A DNA stretch of 64,000 nucleotides, taken from positions 372,001-436,000 of the forward strand of contig JBFWVA010000001.1 in assembly GCA_050246995.1 (NCBI GenBank), given 5' to 3'. This document shows positions 34,755 through 42,947 of the stretch, one piece after another. The stretch is from SHVO01 sp050246995. Lineage in GTDB: Bacteria; Pseudomonadota; Alphaproteobacteria; Rhodospirillales; Rhodospirillaceae. A model generated the notes under the pieces. It had not been told where the DNA came from. It searched no databases and worked only from the letters and a program-made list of their open reading frames with translations. A program made the translations under genes and the position numbers. How positions within the stretch are numbered: position 1 is the stretch's first letter; each line of letters begins with the position of its first letter.

Positions 34755-34894
34755 CGGCGCTTTTCACATGAAGATAGACCTAGAGGTCACCGCGCGCGGC
34801 ACTGATGACCTTGCTGGCCGGCGGCGTTGCGGGCGTGTTCCCCGCGACCCGCGCCACGCGTGCGCCGATTATGATGGCGTTGCACCAGCAGTAA
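34755..34894 (+). pseudogene. Remnant of an FtsX-like permease C-terminus (frameshifted)
   Basis: The DNA GGCGCTTTTCACATGAAGAT is identical to bases in the B2 permease (33367-33386), and similarity continues to the stop. Translation gives GAFHMKIDLEVTARG in one frame, then ALMTLLAGGVAGVFPATRAT...APIMMALHQQ-stop in the next frame; B2 reads GAFHMKMDLEVAALAALITI and ...PAIRAARAPIVMALQQR. A frameshift near 34797 has broken it and nothing upstream of 34755 looks like permease. It lies in the 476-base gap 34427-34902, otherwise empty. Confidence 0.85.
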
Positions 34895-34902
34895 TCGGAC
34901 TC

Positions 34903-35280
34903 CTAGCGCATCAGGATTAAAACCACCGCCCCCAAAATCGCGACCTGGGTGCCGGTCATGCCCGCGATGCGGCCGAGGTCGTCCCAGCGAACGTGCGATA
35001 AACCGATCGCGTGGGCGATGCGGCCGGCCAGCAAGGCGCCACAAAGGACATGAAGGGCGCCCGGCGAAGCGCCGCCCTGTTCGGCGAAGAACAGAAGCAG
35101 AAGCGCGAAAGGTACATATTCGGCGAAGTTCGCCTGAATGCGGATGCGGCGTTCAAGATCCGCATCGCCGCCGGATCCGAAAGCAATGCGCCCACGGCGG
35201 CGCGCGATGATGACTCGCACGGACAGCAGAATGAAGATCAATCCGAGCAGGGCGGCGTATGCCGGTGTAACGGCGGGCAT
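34903..35280 (-). CDS. MAPEG family membrane protein
   Basis: 125 residues from ATG at 35280. Four hydrophobic helices are seen. The central RIQANFAEYVPFALLLLFFAEQGG matches the MAPEG signature (R-x-H/Q-x-N-x-x-E...P), as in YecN-like bacterial members related to microsomal glutathione transferases. It is the second gene of an operon with DUF2177, driven by the ECF promoter at 35717. A role in handling oxidised lipids would fit the regulon (inference). Confidence 0.8.
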   Translation of the reverse strand: MPAVTPAYAALLGLIFILLSVRVIIARRRGRIAFGSGGDADLERRIRIQANFAEYVPFALLLLFFAEQGGASPGALHVLCGALLAGRIAHAIGLSHVRWDDLGRIAGMTGTQVAILGAVVLILMR

Positions 35281-35291
35281 GAACAGCCCCG

Positions 35292-35693
35292 TCAGCTCGC
35301 CACTTTGCCGAAAATCCACACCACCGCGCCGCTGACCGCGGCACTGAGGACCGCACCCCACACCATATCCGTAATGGTCAGTGCGGCGGTCCAATTGCGC
35401 AAGGTGGCGTAGTTCGTGAGGTCATAGGTGCCGTAAGTGAAGAGGCCGAACAAGGCGCCCATGATCAGCGCGCCGCGCAGGTCGCCGGTTTTCAAGGCCG
35501 GGGCGATCACGAAGATCACCAAGCCGATCGGGTAAAACAAATAGAAGGCGGCTGCGGCCTTCAGATTGACGTTGGTGAGGAGGAGGTCTCCCAGGGTCGG
35601 CTTGTAAAAGCGCGGTGTCATGTAGCCCAGCCACACGGCATCCAGGCCCAGGAAAAAGACGAGGGCGCAGCCGTACGCGAGAACATAAGTCAT
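35292..35693 (-). CDS. DUF2177 family membrane protein
   Basis: 133 residues beginning MTYVLAYGCALVFFLGLDAV, with a strong ribosome site TGGAGG. Four membrane helices; LDAVWLGYMTPRFYKP and GLFTYGTYDLTNYATLRNW are DUF2177 signatures. The family is often found beside Cfa-like/ChrR clusters; its function is unknown. First gene after the ECF promoter at 35717-35746. Confidence 0.85.
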   Translation of the reverse strand: MTYVLAYGCALVFFLGLDAVWLGYMTPRFYKPTLGDLLLTNVNLKAAAAFYLFYPIGLVIFVIAPALKTGDLRGALIMGALFGLFTYGTYDLTNYATLRNWTAALTITDMVWGAVLSAAVSGAVVWIFGKVAS

Positions 35694-35716
35694 AGCATCC
35701 TCCAAAAGGCGTCGGA

Positions 35717-35746
35717 CATATACGCAGCCGGCGTGTGAATGGATCA
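35717..35746 (-). promoter_or_regulatory. ECF (RpoE/ChrR-type) promoter for DUF2177-MAPEG
   Basis: Minus strand: -35 TGATCC (35741-35746), 18-base spacer, -10 TATATG (35717-35722). It is arranged back-to-back with the promoter on the plus strand: the two -35 boxes form GGATCA-N6-TGATCC. Confidence 0.85.
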
Positions 35747-35752
35747 CTGAAA

Positions 35753-35782
35753 TGATCCAGCAGGCGCATTTCTCCGTATGAC
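35753..35782 (+). promoter_or_regulatory. ECF (RpoE/ChrR-type) promoter for DUF6134-SDR
   Basis: Plus strand: -35 TGATCC (35753-35758), 18-base spacer, -10 TATGAC (35777-35782), about 30 bases before the ATG at 35813. Same layout as the promoters at 35717, 40645 and 40703. Confidence 0.85.
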
Positions 35783-35812
35783 AGAGCGAGCCATCTTTTC
35801 CCGGGACAGCTT

Positions 35813-36493
35813 ATGCGCACGGCATACCTGCTATTTGCCACCCTTGTCGCGGCCGGACGCGAGGCGACCGCCTTGGAGAGGCCCGATCCAATCGCCCTGT
35901 ACGGCGATCAAATCGCCTTTGACGTGGAGCGCAATGGGACGCCCATCGGACGGCATATCGTGCATTTCGAACAAACCGAGGCCGGCCTTAAGAGCCGCAG
36001 CGACGTCGAGATGGCGGTGGATGTCCTGTTCTTCCGCGCTTTCAGCTATCGCTACCAAGCCGATGCGGTGTGGCGCGAAGGGGGCTTGGATCGCCTGACC
36101 GTGGACATCAACGATAACGGCCAGCGCAGTTATCTTACCGCCCAACGCGCGGGCGAGAAGTTGTGGGTCTCGCGGGACGGCCGGGTTTTTGAGGCGGCGG
36201 CGGGCCTATACCCAAGCGAGCATTGGGATGCCGGCGTGGTGAAGCAACAGCGCGTGCTCAATACCCTGACGGGGAAGATCAATCATGTGGCTATTCAGCC
36301 CGAGGGCCGCGACCCCGTCGAAACGGAGCGCGGAACGATCGCAGCGACGCGTTACCGCTATACGGGCGACCTCGACGCGGAGGTCTGGTACGACGACGCC
36401 GGCCGGTGGGTGAAACTCAGGTTCAAAGGCCGCGACGGCTCGACAATCGCCTACCGATGCCGGTCCTGCCAGGGAGGAGCGCCGCGGACATGA
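35813..36493 (+). CDS. DUF6134 (DUF3108-like) secreted protein
   Basis: 226 residues with a short signal-like N-terminus (MRTAYLLFATLVAAGREATA). The remainder is beta-rich: YGDQIAFDVERNGTPIGRHI, VEMAVDVLFFRAFSYRYQADAVWREGGL (seen as two runs), and ARYRYTG-DLDAEVWYDDAGRWVKL. This resembles the DUF6134/DUF3108 group of periplasmic proteins encoded near Cfa-like genes. Function unknown. Its stop overlaps the ATG of the SDR gene by four bases (36490-36493). Confidence 0.65.
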   Translation: MRTAYLLFATLVAAGREATALERPDPIALYGDQIAFDVERNGTPIGRHIVHFEQTEAGLKSRSDVEMAVDVLFFRAFSYRYQADAVWREGGLDRLTVDINDNGQRSYLTAQRAGEKLWVSRDGRVFEAAAGLYPSEHWDAGVVKQQRVLNTLTGKINHVAIQPEGRDPVETERGTIAATRYRYTGDLDAEVWYDDAGRWVKLRFKGRDGSTIAYRCRSCQGGAPRT

Positions 36494-37245
36494 CAAAGAC
36501 AGGGAAAATCGCGTGGGTGACCGGCGCGGGCAAAGGCATCGGCCGCGCCTTGGCGCTGCGGCTGGCTCATGACGGCTGGACGGTCGCCGCCAGCGCGAGA
36601 ACTGCGAGCGATCTTGCAGCCTTGGCCGCCGAAGACCCGCGTATCCACGCATTCGCGCTGGACGTCACGGACGCGGAAGCGTCGCAGAGCGTGGTCGCGG
36701 ACATCGAGACGCGCCTCGGGCCCCTTGACCTCGCGGTCCTCAACGCGGGCACCTACATCCCCACCGGGGTCGCGCCGTTCGTCCCCGCGGCCTTCACCGA
36801 GCAATGGCGCGTGAATGTCGGCGGCGTCGTCACCGGGCTGTCGCATGTGCTGCCGCCGCTCATGGCCCGCAAGCGCGGCCAGATCGCCGTCATGTCGTCG
36901 GTGGCCGGCTACCGCGGCCTCCCCGCCGCCGGGGCGTACGGGGCCACAAAGGCCGCGCTGATCAACATGTGCGAGGCTTTGAAAATCGAACTCGAGCCCC
37001 ACGGCATCGATGTCAGCGTCATTTGCCCCGGCTTCGTCGACACGCCGCTGACGGCGCGCAACGACTTTCCGATGCCGTTCCTTATTTCTCCGGATGAAGC
37101 CGCCGGGTACATCGTCAAGGGTCTCGCGGCCCGGCGGTTTAGGATCGCATTCCCGCCGCTGTTCGCACTCATCATGAGGACGCTGCGCCTTTTGCCCGAC
37201 AACCTTTTCTTCGCCGCGGCGCGCCTAATGCGCCGCAAGACCTAG
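36490..37245 (+). CDS. Short-chain dehydrogenase/reductase
   Basis: 251 residues. The Rossmann motif TGAGKGIG (residues 11-18), NAG (about 88), catalytic Ser in MSSVAGYRG, and YGATK (Tyr/Lys, about 155-159) are all present, so it should be an active NAD(P)-dependent oxidoreductase. A hydrophobic C-terminus (IAFPPLFALIMRTLRLLP) suggests membrane association, as in lipid-modifying SDRs. It lies in the ECF regulon, convergent with the Cfa-like methyltransferase with stops overlapping by four bases. Substrate unknown; an oxidised fatty acyl group is an inference. Confidence 0.88.
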   Translation: MTKTGKIAWVTGAGKGIGRALALRLAHDGWTVAASARTASDLAALAAEDPRIHAFALDVTDAEASQSVVADIETRLGPLDLAVLNAGTYIPTGVAPFVPAAFTEQWRVNVGGVVTGLSHVLPPLMARKRGQIAVMSSVAGYRGLPAAGAYGATKAALINMCEALKIELEPHGIDVSVICPGFVDTPLTARNDFPMPFLISPDEAAGYIVKGLAARRFRIAFPPLFALIMRTLRLLPDNLFFAAARLMRRKT

Positions 37246-38459
37246 TCGCGGACGAGCACGATCTGAGCCACGTCGATGTGGCCGGCGTCGAACCCCGCCT
37301 CGCAATAGCTGAGATAGTAGTTCCACATCCGTTTGAATCTGGCATCGAAGCCGAGTTCCGCGATGGCGGGCCATGCGCGATTGAAAGCGTCGGCCCAGCG
37401 CCGCAGGGTCTCGGCGTAATCGCGGCCAAATAGGAACTCATCCTCGAGGGTGAAATGCGCCTGGCGCGCGTGCGCCCGGAAGATGCTGGGGCTCGGCAGC
37501 ATGCCGCCCGGAAAGATATAGCGCTGGATAAAGTCGGCGGCGCGGCGGTAGCCCTCGAAATTCTCATCGGCGATCGTGATGGTCTGGATGGCGGCGCGCC
37601 GTCCCGGCGCGAGGCCGCGGTGAAGCGCGGCGAAGTAGGTGGGCCAATTCTCCTCGCCCACCGCTTCGAACATCTCCACCGATGCGATGGCGTCGAAGCG
37701 CCCTTGCAGATCGCGGTAATCCTGGAGCCGGATTTCGACACGCCCGCCGAGGCCCTCGCGCTGCATACGCTCGCGCGCGAAGGCGGCCTGCTGTTCGGAG
37801 ACGGTGACCGCCGTGACGCGGCAGCCATAGTCGCGGGCCGCGACTTCGGCGAAGCCGCCCCAGCCGCAGCCGACTTCCAGCACGTGATCACCGGGCTGGA
37901 GCTTAAGCTGTTCGCACAGCCGCCGGTATTTCCGCGCTTGGGCCTCGACGAGGGGTTCGCCGGGATGGGCGAAAACCGCGCTCGAGTAGGTCATGCTTGG
38001 GTCGAGCCACTGCGCGTAGAATTGATTGCCGAGGTCGTAGTGCGCGGCGATGTTGCGCCGGCTGCCGGAGCGCGTATTGGCGCGAGTCCGGTGCATGACG
38101 CGGTGGAAAAAGCGCGCGATCACCGTGCCCTCGCCGCCCCGCGCGGCCAGCGTGGCGAGGTTTTTAGACGCGATGAGCAGGAACGTGCTCAGATCGTCGC
38201 ATTCCCACTCCCCGGCCATATAGCTTTCCGCCCAGCCGACGGTTCCGGATGTCGCCACGCGCCAAAACGCGCGCAGATTTTTGATGGTGACGGTCACTTC
38301 GGGTTCCGCGCCCGCGCCAAAGGTCATGACCTGACCGGCCGGAAGGCGGATGTTGACCCGGCCCGCCGTCCATTCTCCTAGCCAACGATTAAGCAGGGCC
38401 GCCGCGAAAGGCGGGGCGACGTTGACCGTGGACGCATCGGTGAGAGCGAGGCTTGTCAT
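37242..38459 (-). CDS. Cyclopropane-fatty-acyl-phospholipid synthase family methyltransferase
   Basis: 405 residues from ATG at 38459. An N-terminal domain (about 1-120, with AESYMAGEWECDDLSTFLL) is followed by an SAM-methyltransferase domain with VLEVGCGWGGFAEVAARDYG (residues about 165-185) and the SVEMFEAVGEENW motif IV-like segment. CFA synthases methylenate phospholipid acyl double bonds. In the ChrR regulon of Rhodobacter, Cfa-like proteins belong to the response to singlet oxygen and have been tied to methylated and furan fatty acids. The start overlaps the DUF1365 stop (ATGA), so it is translationally coupled. Confidence 0.9.
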   Translation of the reverse strand: MTSLALTDASTVNVAPPFAAALLNRWLGEWTAGRVNIRLPAGQVMTFGAGAEPEVTVTIKNLRAFWRVATSGTVGWAESYMAGEWECDDLSTFLLIASKNLATLAARGGEGTVIARFFHRVMHRTRANTRSGSRRNIAAHYDLGNQFYAQWLDPSMTYSSAVFAHPGEPLVEAQARKYRRLCEQLKLQPGDHVLEVGCGWGGFAEVAARDYGCRVTAVTVSEQQAAFARERMQREGLGGRVEIRLQDYRDLQGRFDAIASVEMFEAVGEENWPTYFAALHRGLAPGRRAAIQTITIADENFEGYRRAADFIQRYIFPGGMLPSPSIFRAHARQAHFTLEDEFLFGRDYAETLRRWADAFNRAWPAIAELGFDARFKRMWNYYLSYCEAGFDAGHIDVAQIVLVRD

Positions 38460-39247
38460 GACAGTGTTCCGGACTGACCTGGAGCATGGTGGGAAGCGTG
38501 GTGGGGCGTGTGGCGAAAGATCTGGAAGCCTTTCGCCGCCATCTTGAGCGCTTCCCAATGGATGGCCGCGATGACTTTGAACGTCATCAATGGGAACGCG
38601 ATGAGATGACGCAGGAGAACGGGGCCGGTCAGCGGGCGCCGCAGGCCGCGAAATGACGCGGCCATCAAAAGCGCGCCGGCGGCTTCCTCGCGGATCACGA
38701 TGCTGACGCCCTCTCCGGGCGGAACGATGACGAAGTTATAGGTCGCCGAAGGCCCGATAAATGGAGAGACGAAAAACGCCTTGTCCGCGCGCTGTTTGAT
38801 AACGGGCGGCTGCCCGGCGCCGCCGCCAACGGGCATCGCGTAGGTGTGCTGTTCGCCGTGGGTATTGTGGACCTCGTACAAAATCGCCGCGAGCGCGCCG
38901 TCCTTGCGGCGGCAGAAATAGACGCTGAGAGGATTGAAGACGTAACCGAAGAGGCGAGGATAACAGAGCAGCTCGATCGCGCCGCCGTCAGGTTCGATCC
39001 CGACGCTGCGCATCTGCGCCTCCGCCCACGGACGCAACGCGCCGCCGTCGCGCGGGCCGTGATCGCGGTCGTGAAAGGAGACCGCCGCACGGCGGTTGTA
39101 GCCGAACAACGGCAGATCCCGCCCGAGGCGGGGCAGTTCGTCGATATCGAACAGAATTGAAAAAACGCCGTAGCGCAGCCGGTGCGTTTTCGGCTGTACG
39201 CGCTTGTGAACGACCTCGCCGGCATAGAGCGCGGAACGGAAGCTCAT
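38456..39247 (-). CDS. DUF1365 family protein
   Basis: 263 residues from ATG at 39247, overlapping the stop of the FAD gene. It begins MSFRSALYAGEVVHKRVQPK, followed by LRYGVFSILFDIDELPRL, YPRLFGYVFNPLSVYFCRRK and YEVHNTHGEQHTY, all DUF1365 hallmarks. The molecular activity is unknown, but the FAD oxidoreductase - DUF1365 - Cfa order is conserved in many proteobacteria. A peripheral membrane role in acyl-chain modification is an inference. Confidence 0.92.
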   Translation of the reverse strand: MSFRSALYAGEVVHKRVQPKTHRLRYGVFSILFDIDELPRLGRDLPLFGYNRRAAVSFHDRDHGPRDGGALRPWAEAQMRSVGIEPDGGAIELLCYPRLFGYVFNPLSVYFCRRKDGALAAILYEVHNTHGEQHTYAMPVGGGAGQPPVIKQRADKAFFVSPFIGPSATYNFVIVPPGEGVSIVIREEAAGALLMAASFRGLRRPLTGPVLLRHLIAFPLMTFKVIAAIHWEALKMAAKGFQIFRHTPHHASHHAPGQSGTLS

Positions 39248-40599
39248 GCAGCGGCGGTCCATCGCGGTACGGGCTTCAGATGGATACGGTCGCTTTCGCC
39301 TTCCACATTCCACGGACGGCGGACGCCGCCGAGCTGCTCCGCCACCGCGAGTCCGGACTGAAGCGCGTCCTCGTGGAATCCGTGGCCGAAGTAGCTGCCG
39401 CAAAACCAGGTGTTGCGCCGGCCTTGCAGCGACCAAAGACGCCGCTGCGACCACAGCGCTTCAGCGTCGAAAAACGGATGCGTGTACTCGATGCGGCGGT
39501 GGACAAGATGCGCGAGAGGATCCACCACCGGATTGAGGGTCACGAACAGCTGTTGATCGTCCGGCAGGTTCTGCAGCAGATTCATCCAGTATGTGACGCA
39601 CAGGTTCGGAGACGCGGCGGCCGCGCCCTCGATAAAATTCCAGCTGGCCCAGACGCGCCGGCGCCGGGGCATCAGGCGGGCATCAGTATGAAGCACCGCC
39701 GTGTTGCCTGTGTAGCGCCATTTGCCCAGGAGAGAGCGTTCCTGCGTGTCGGCGTCCGGCAAGAGGGCGAGGGCCTCGTCGGCGTGCGTGGCGATCACGA
39801 CGTCGTCGAAATAGTCGGCCTGTCCGTGGAAATCCTCGACACAGACACTGGCGCCCGTGCGCCGCACCGCGCGCACGCCGGTGTGCCTGATTTGCTTTGC
39901 ATAGGGCTCGGTCAAACGGCGTACATATTCCCGGCTGCCGCCCTCCACCGTGCGCCACTCCGGCCGGCCCCGCAGACGCAGGAGTCCATGGGACTGGAAG
40001 AAAGCGACAAAGGAGCGCGCGGGGTAGGCGAGCATCTCCGCCGGCGTCGTCGACCAGATCGCCGCGCCCATGGGGAGGAGGTGATCATTGATAAAGGCTT
40101 CGCCGTACCCCTCGCGCGCCAAATAGGCCCCGAGGCTCACATCCGGGAAACTGTGTTCCGCGGTGGCCGCGGACGCGGTTTCGTAAAACCGCAAGAGATC
40201 GCTGATCATGCCCCAAAAACGAGGGCTGAGGAGGTTGCGCCGCTGCCCGAACAGTCCGTTGAGGGTGGTGCCCGCATATTCGAACGTCGCATCGCGGAGG
40301 GACGCGGAGAAAGACATGTTGGAGGCGCGGGTCGGCACGTGAAGGTGCGCGAAGAGCGCCGTGAGATTGGGGTAAGTGAGGGTATTGTAAACGATGAAGC
40401 CCGTATCCACGGGGACCGTCCCGTTGGGCCCGTCGACGTCGACGGTGTGGGAATGCCCGCCCGTGCGCGGTTCTTTCTCATAGACCGTGACCCGGTGGCG
40501 CCGGCTGAGGAGCCATGCGGCGGACATCCCCGCGACCCCGGTCCCGATTACTGCTATTTTCCGGCCCGGCGGCGCTTGGTCCGTGTCTCTCACTTGCAT
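39244..40599 (-). CDS. FAD-dependent amine-oxidase-like oxidoreductase
   Basis: 451 residues. The N-terminal FAD-binding fold reads AVIGTGVAGMSAAWLLSRRH (residues 15-34), and EKEPRTGGHSHTVDVDG supplies the GG motif. A C-terminal segment with TWFCGSYFGHGFHEDALQSG closes the FAD site. This NAD(P)-binding/amine-oxidase-like family is regularly encoded with DUF1365 and Cfa. In Rhodobacter such proteins act on unsaturated or methylated acyl chains. First gene after promoter 40645; three genes follow one another with 4-base overlaps. Confidence 0.9.
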   Translation of the reverse strand: MQVRDTDQAPPGRKIAVIGTGVAGMSAAWLLSRRHRVTVYEKEPRTGGHSHTVDVDGPNGTVPVDTGFIVYNTLTYPNLTALFAHLHVPTRASNMSFSASLRDATFEYAGTTLNGLFGQRRNLLSPRFWGMISDLLRFYETASAATAEHSFPDVSLGAYLAREGYGEAFINDHLLPMGAAIWSTTPAEMLAYPARSFVAFFQSHGLLRLRGRPEWRTVEGGSREYVRRLTEPYAKQIRHTGVRAVRRTGASVCVEDFHGQADYFDDVVIATHADEALALLPDADTQERSLLGKWRYTGNTAVLHTDARLMPRRRRVWASWNFIEGAAAASPNLCVTYWMNLLQNLPDDQQLFVTLNPVVDPLAHLVHRRIEYTHPFFDAEALWSQRRLWSLQGRRNTWFCGSYFGHGFHEDALQSGLAVAEQLGGVRRPWNVEGESDRIHLKPVPRWTAAA

Positions 40600-40644
40600 C
40601 TCCCACCAGCGGTCACGATGTCGATTTTTCGTCGCAATACTGTG

Positions 40645-40674
40645 GAGTTACGGACGGCGCGGGCGATTGGATCA
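40645..40674 (-). promoter_or_regulatory. ECF (RpoE/ChrR-type) promoter for FAD-DUF1365-Cfa operon
   Basis: Minus strand: -35 TGATCC (40669-40674), 18-base spacer, -10 TAACTC (40645-40650), 46 bases before the ATG at 40599. Confidence 0.85.
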
Positions 40675-40702
40675 CCGCTGCGGCGGAATTGTTCGGCCGG
40701 TG

Positions 40703-40732
40703 TGATCCAGCCGCAATCCCGGGCCGTATACG
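40703..40732 (+). promoter_or_regulatory. ECF (RpoE/ChrR-type) autoregulatory promoter of the sigma-chrR operon
   Basis: Plus strand: -35 TGATCC (40703-40708), 18-base spacer, -10 TATACG (40727-40732). It should place the start of transcription near 40739, between candidate starts. Confidence 0.85.
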
Positions 40733-40751
40733 CCCCATGGGACACCAAGCG

Positions 40752-41321
40752 ATGAATATGGGCGCGTGGTTGGATGAAAGTGCGCAGGAATCGGCGCTCC
40801 TCCAGCTGGTGGCGCGAGACCGGGACGTGGATGCGTTCCGTTCGTTGTTCGATATTTTTGCCCCGCGCCTACGCGCCTTCGTGGCCCGGCGGGCCGTGGA
40901 CAACGGCCTCATCGAGGATGTGGTGCAGGAGACTTTTGTGAACGTGTGGCGCAAAGCCCATCTTTACGACCCGCAAAAAGCATCGGCGGCGGCCTGGCTG
41001 TACACGATCGCGCGCAATGCCCGGATCGATTTGCTGCGCAAAACGTTGCGCCCCGACGTGGATCCGAACGATCCCGCGCTCGTCCCGGAACAGCCCGAGC
41101 CCGCCTTCGAGCGTATTTCGCGCGATGAGGAAGACCTGAGATTGAAACGCGCATTATCGGCGCTTCCGGCCGAACAGCATGAAGTCCTGCGGCTGGCTTA
41201 CTTCGCCGACATGGCGCACGGAGACATCGCCGCGCATCTCAACCTGCCGCTCGGCACGGTCAAGTCGCGGATTCGCCTGGCTTTAAGACGCATACGACTG
41301 GAATTCGGAGAAGACACATGA
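40752..41321 (+). CDS. rpoE: ECF sigma factor (RpoE, ChrR-controlled class)
   Basis: 189 residues from ATG at 40752; ATGs at 40737 and 40758 are alternatives, but the first would lie at or before the predicted transcript start. Sigma2 domain: FRSLFDIFAPRLRAFVARRA and DVVQETFVNVWRKAHLYDP (residues 25-75). Sigma4: SALPAEQHEVLRLAYFADMA and HLNLPLGTVKSRIRLALRRI (140-185). No other sigma regions are present, as in all ECF factors. It should recognise the TGATCC-N18-TA promoters in this cluster. Its stop overlaps the chrR start. Confidence 0.92.
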   Translation: MNMGAWLDESAQESALLQLVARDRDVDAFRSLFDIFAPRLRAFVARRAVDNGLIEDVVQETFVNVWRKAHLYDPQKASAAAWLYTIARNARIDLLRKTLRPDVDPNDPALVPEQPEPAFERISRDEEDLRLKRALSALPAEQHEVLRLAYFADMAHGDIAAHLNLPLGTVKSRIRLALRRIRLEFGEDT

Positions 41322-41968
41322 CGATCCGCCATCATCCGAGTGCGGAACTCATTCTTGACTATGCGGCCGGGGGACTTGCCCAAGGCCCGTCCCTGGCGAT
41401 CGCGAGCCATCTTGTCCTGTGTCCGCGATGCCGCAAGGAGGCGCAGCGCCTTGAGGCGCTCGGCGGGCGCCTGATGGCGGACATGTCCGGCGCGCACCCC
41501 GGCGGTACACGCGCGTTCGATGCTATTCTGGCTAAGATCGCGACCGGCAAAGATGAAAGCGCCCCTACGCCGCAACCGGCGACGGCGGTGTTTCCGCAGC
41601 CGCTGCGCGCGATGATCGGCGGCGACATTGAGGCGGTGCCGTGGAAGCGGTTAGGAATGGGCGCGTATCACTACGTTATCCCCTCGGGCGACGCCCCGGC
41701 GACGGCGCGCCTTCTGCTGATTCCCGCGGGGCGGGCTGTTCCTGTTCATACGCATGTCGGGTCGGAACTGACCTTGACGCTGTGCGGCGCCTATTCCGAC
41801 GCTACGGGACATTTTGCGCGCGGCGACTTACAGGAAGCCGACGACAGCCTTATGCACCAGCCGCATGCCGCGCCGGATGAAGACTGTATTTGCCTTGCGG
41901 TCACGGAAGCGCCGCTCCGTTTCAGGAATTGGCCCGCGCGGATTCTCCAGCCGTTTCTGGGAATATAG
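41318..41968 (+). CDS. chrR: ChrR-type zinc anti-sigma factor with cupin domain
   Basis: 216 residues. The ZAS anti-sigma domain has His6, His31, Cys35 and Cys38, the same numbering as the zinc ligands known in Rhodobacter ChrR. The C-terminal cupin keeps a second metal site: His144, His146, Glu150 and His180 (VPVHTHVGSELT ... SLMHQP). ChrR sequesters its sigma factor in the cytosol and releases it upon singlet oxygen. It is translationally coupled to the sigma gene (ATGA at 41318-41321). Confidence 0.95.
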   Translation: MTIRHHPSAELILDYAAGGLAQGPSLAIASHLVLCPRCRKEAQRLEALGGRLMADMSGAHPGGTRAFDAILAKIATGKDESAPTPQPATAVFPQPLRAMIGGDIEAVPWKRLGMGAYHYVIPSGDAPATARLLLIPAGRAVPVHTHVGSELTLTLCGAYSDATGHFARGDLQEADDSLMHQPHAAPDEDCICLAVTEAPLRFRNWPARILQPFLGI

Positions 41969-41984
41969 AAAAAGCCCGACAGCC

Positions 41985-42302
41985 CTAGTTCGGATCCATG
42001 ATCCCGAGCGCGGCGGCAGCATGACGCAGCGCCATGTTCGCCTGTTCGCGCGCGGTGTCTACCCAGACCCGGTCAAAAGCTTCATCGCCGGTGGCGTGCT
42101 GGCGCGCCAATACCTTCTCAATCTCGCTTTCCAGGGTGGAGAGAAATTCGCGCGGGTCCGGGTCGCCGCGCAAGCGCCCCACCATGAGCGGCAACAAACA
42201 TTGCACCAAGAGCTGCGTGCCGAACAGGCGCGCGGCCGTATCGGTGTTCATATCCTGCATGCGCTGAATAAGCGGGAGAAGCTGGCGGATTTCTTCGCTC
42301 AT
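41985..42302 (-). CDS. Hypothetical protein, 105 residues
   Basis: Begins MSEEIRQLLPLIQRMQDMNT and is largely helical (LFGTQLLVQCLLPLMVGRLR; EREQANMALRHAAAAL-like end), acidic and soluble. No motif is recognised. It is convergent with chrR, 16 bases away, and has no ECF promoter. Confidence 0.5.
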   Translation of the reverse strand: MSEEIRQLLPLIQRMQDMNTDTAARLFGTQLLVQCLLPLMVGRLRGDPDPREFLSTLESEIEKVLARQHATGDEAFDRVWVDTAREQANMALRHAAAALGIMDPN

Positions 42303-42466
42303 GAGGACCTAAGGGACGCCGGTTGAATCGACAGGCGCCCATCATACGGTCACGCGCGGTTAAACGCACCCCGCGGCCGCGTCAGCGCACGAGGAGAGCC
42401 GAGTGGCGGGAAAGGCTTTGTCTACAAACACGCTCACACATGCGGTCGTATTGCAGCAAACAGGGC

Positions 42467-42859
42467 CTACCCGCGCGGCCAGGCCGACAGCATCGCGGCG
42501 GCCTCTTGCTCGGAGATATTGGCGACCCTCGCCTGGGTGAAAACCGAAAGCACCATGGCCGCATGCTTCTTGCGGATGTTCTTGGAATTCTCGTAGTGGC
42601 CGTAACCCGTACGCACCTGACGCGCGAGGTTGCCCTTGCCCTCGAAGCTCCGCGCGCCGTTCATGATCGCCTGGAACCGCTGCGCCGCTTCTTCGGCCGA
42701 GGTCCGATTGGCCTTCTTGAGGCCCTCGACCGCCACGGCCTGGAATTCCGCCTTCGTCAAAACCTTGGGGTCTGCCTCATCGGCATGCGCCCCTTGCGGC
42801 ACCGCGCACAACCCGAGACCAACAGCCAAGCAAATCAGCCGCGCTAACTTCCACATCAT
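42467..42859 (-). CDS. Small exported hypothetical protein
   Basis: 130 residues from ATG at 42859 (a second ATG follows at once). A signal peptide ends AVPQGAHADE. The mature part is helical with LTKAEFQAVAVEGLKKANRT and NIRKKHAAMVLSVFTQARVA; no known domain. Probably periplasmic. Convergent or overlapping genes are absent on both sides; it stands alone. Confidence 0.55.
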   Translation of the reverse strand: MMWKLARLICLAVGLGLCAVPQGAHADEADPKVLTKAEFQAVAVEGLKKANRTSAEEAAQRFQAIMNGARSFEGKGNLARQVRTGYGHYENSKNIRKKHAAMVLSVFTQARVANISEQEAAAMLSAWPRG

Positions 42860-42947
42860 GCGACGTTCCACCCTTTCGGGCCCCTTCCGGGCCTTCCAAC
42901 GGGCCATAACGCGCGAACCGCCTATTGGTTTCGCGGGCGGACGCCAG

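Noticed and set aside
34572..34920. Two short plus-strand frames as genes
   Set aside because: They cross the frameshifted permease remnant and have no ribosome sites; explained by the pseudogene.
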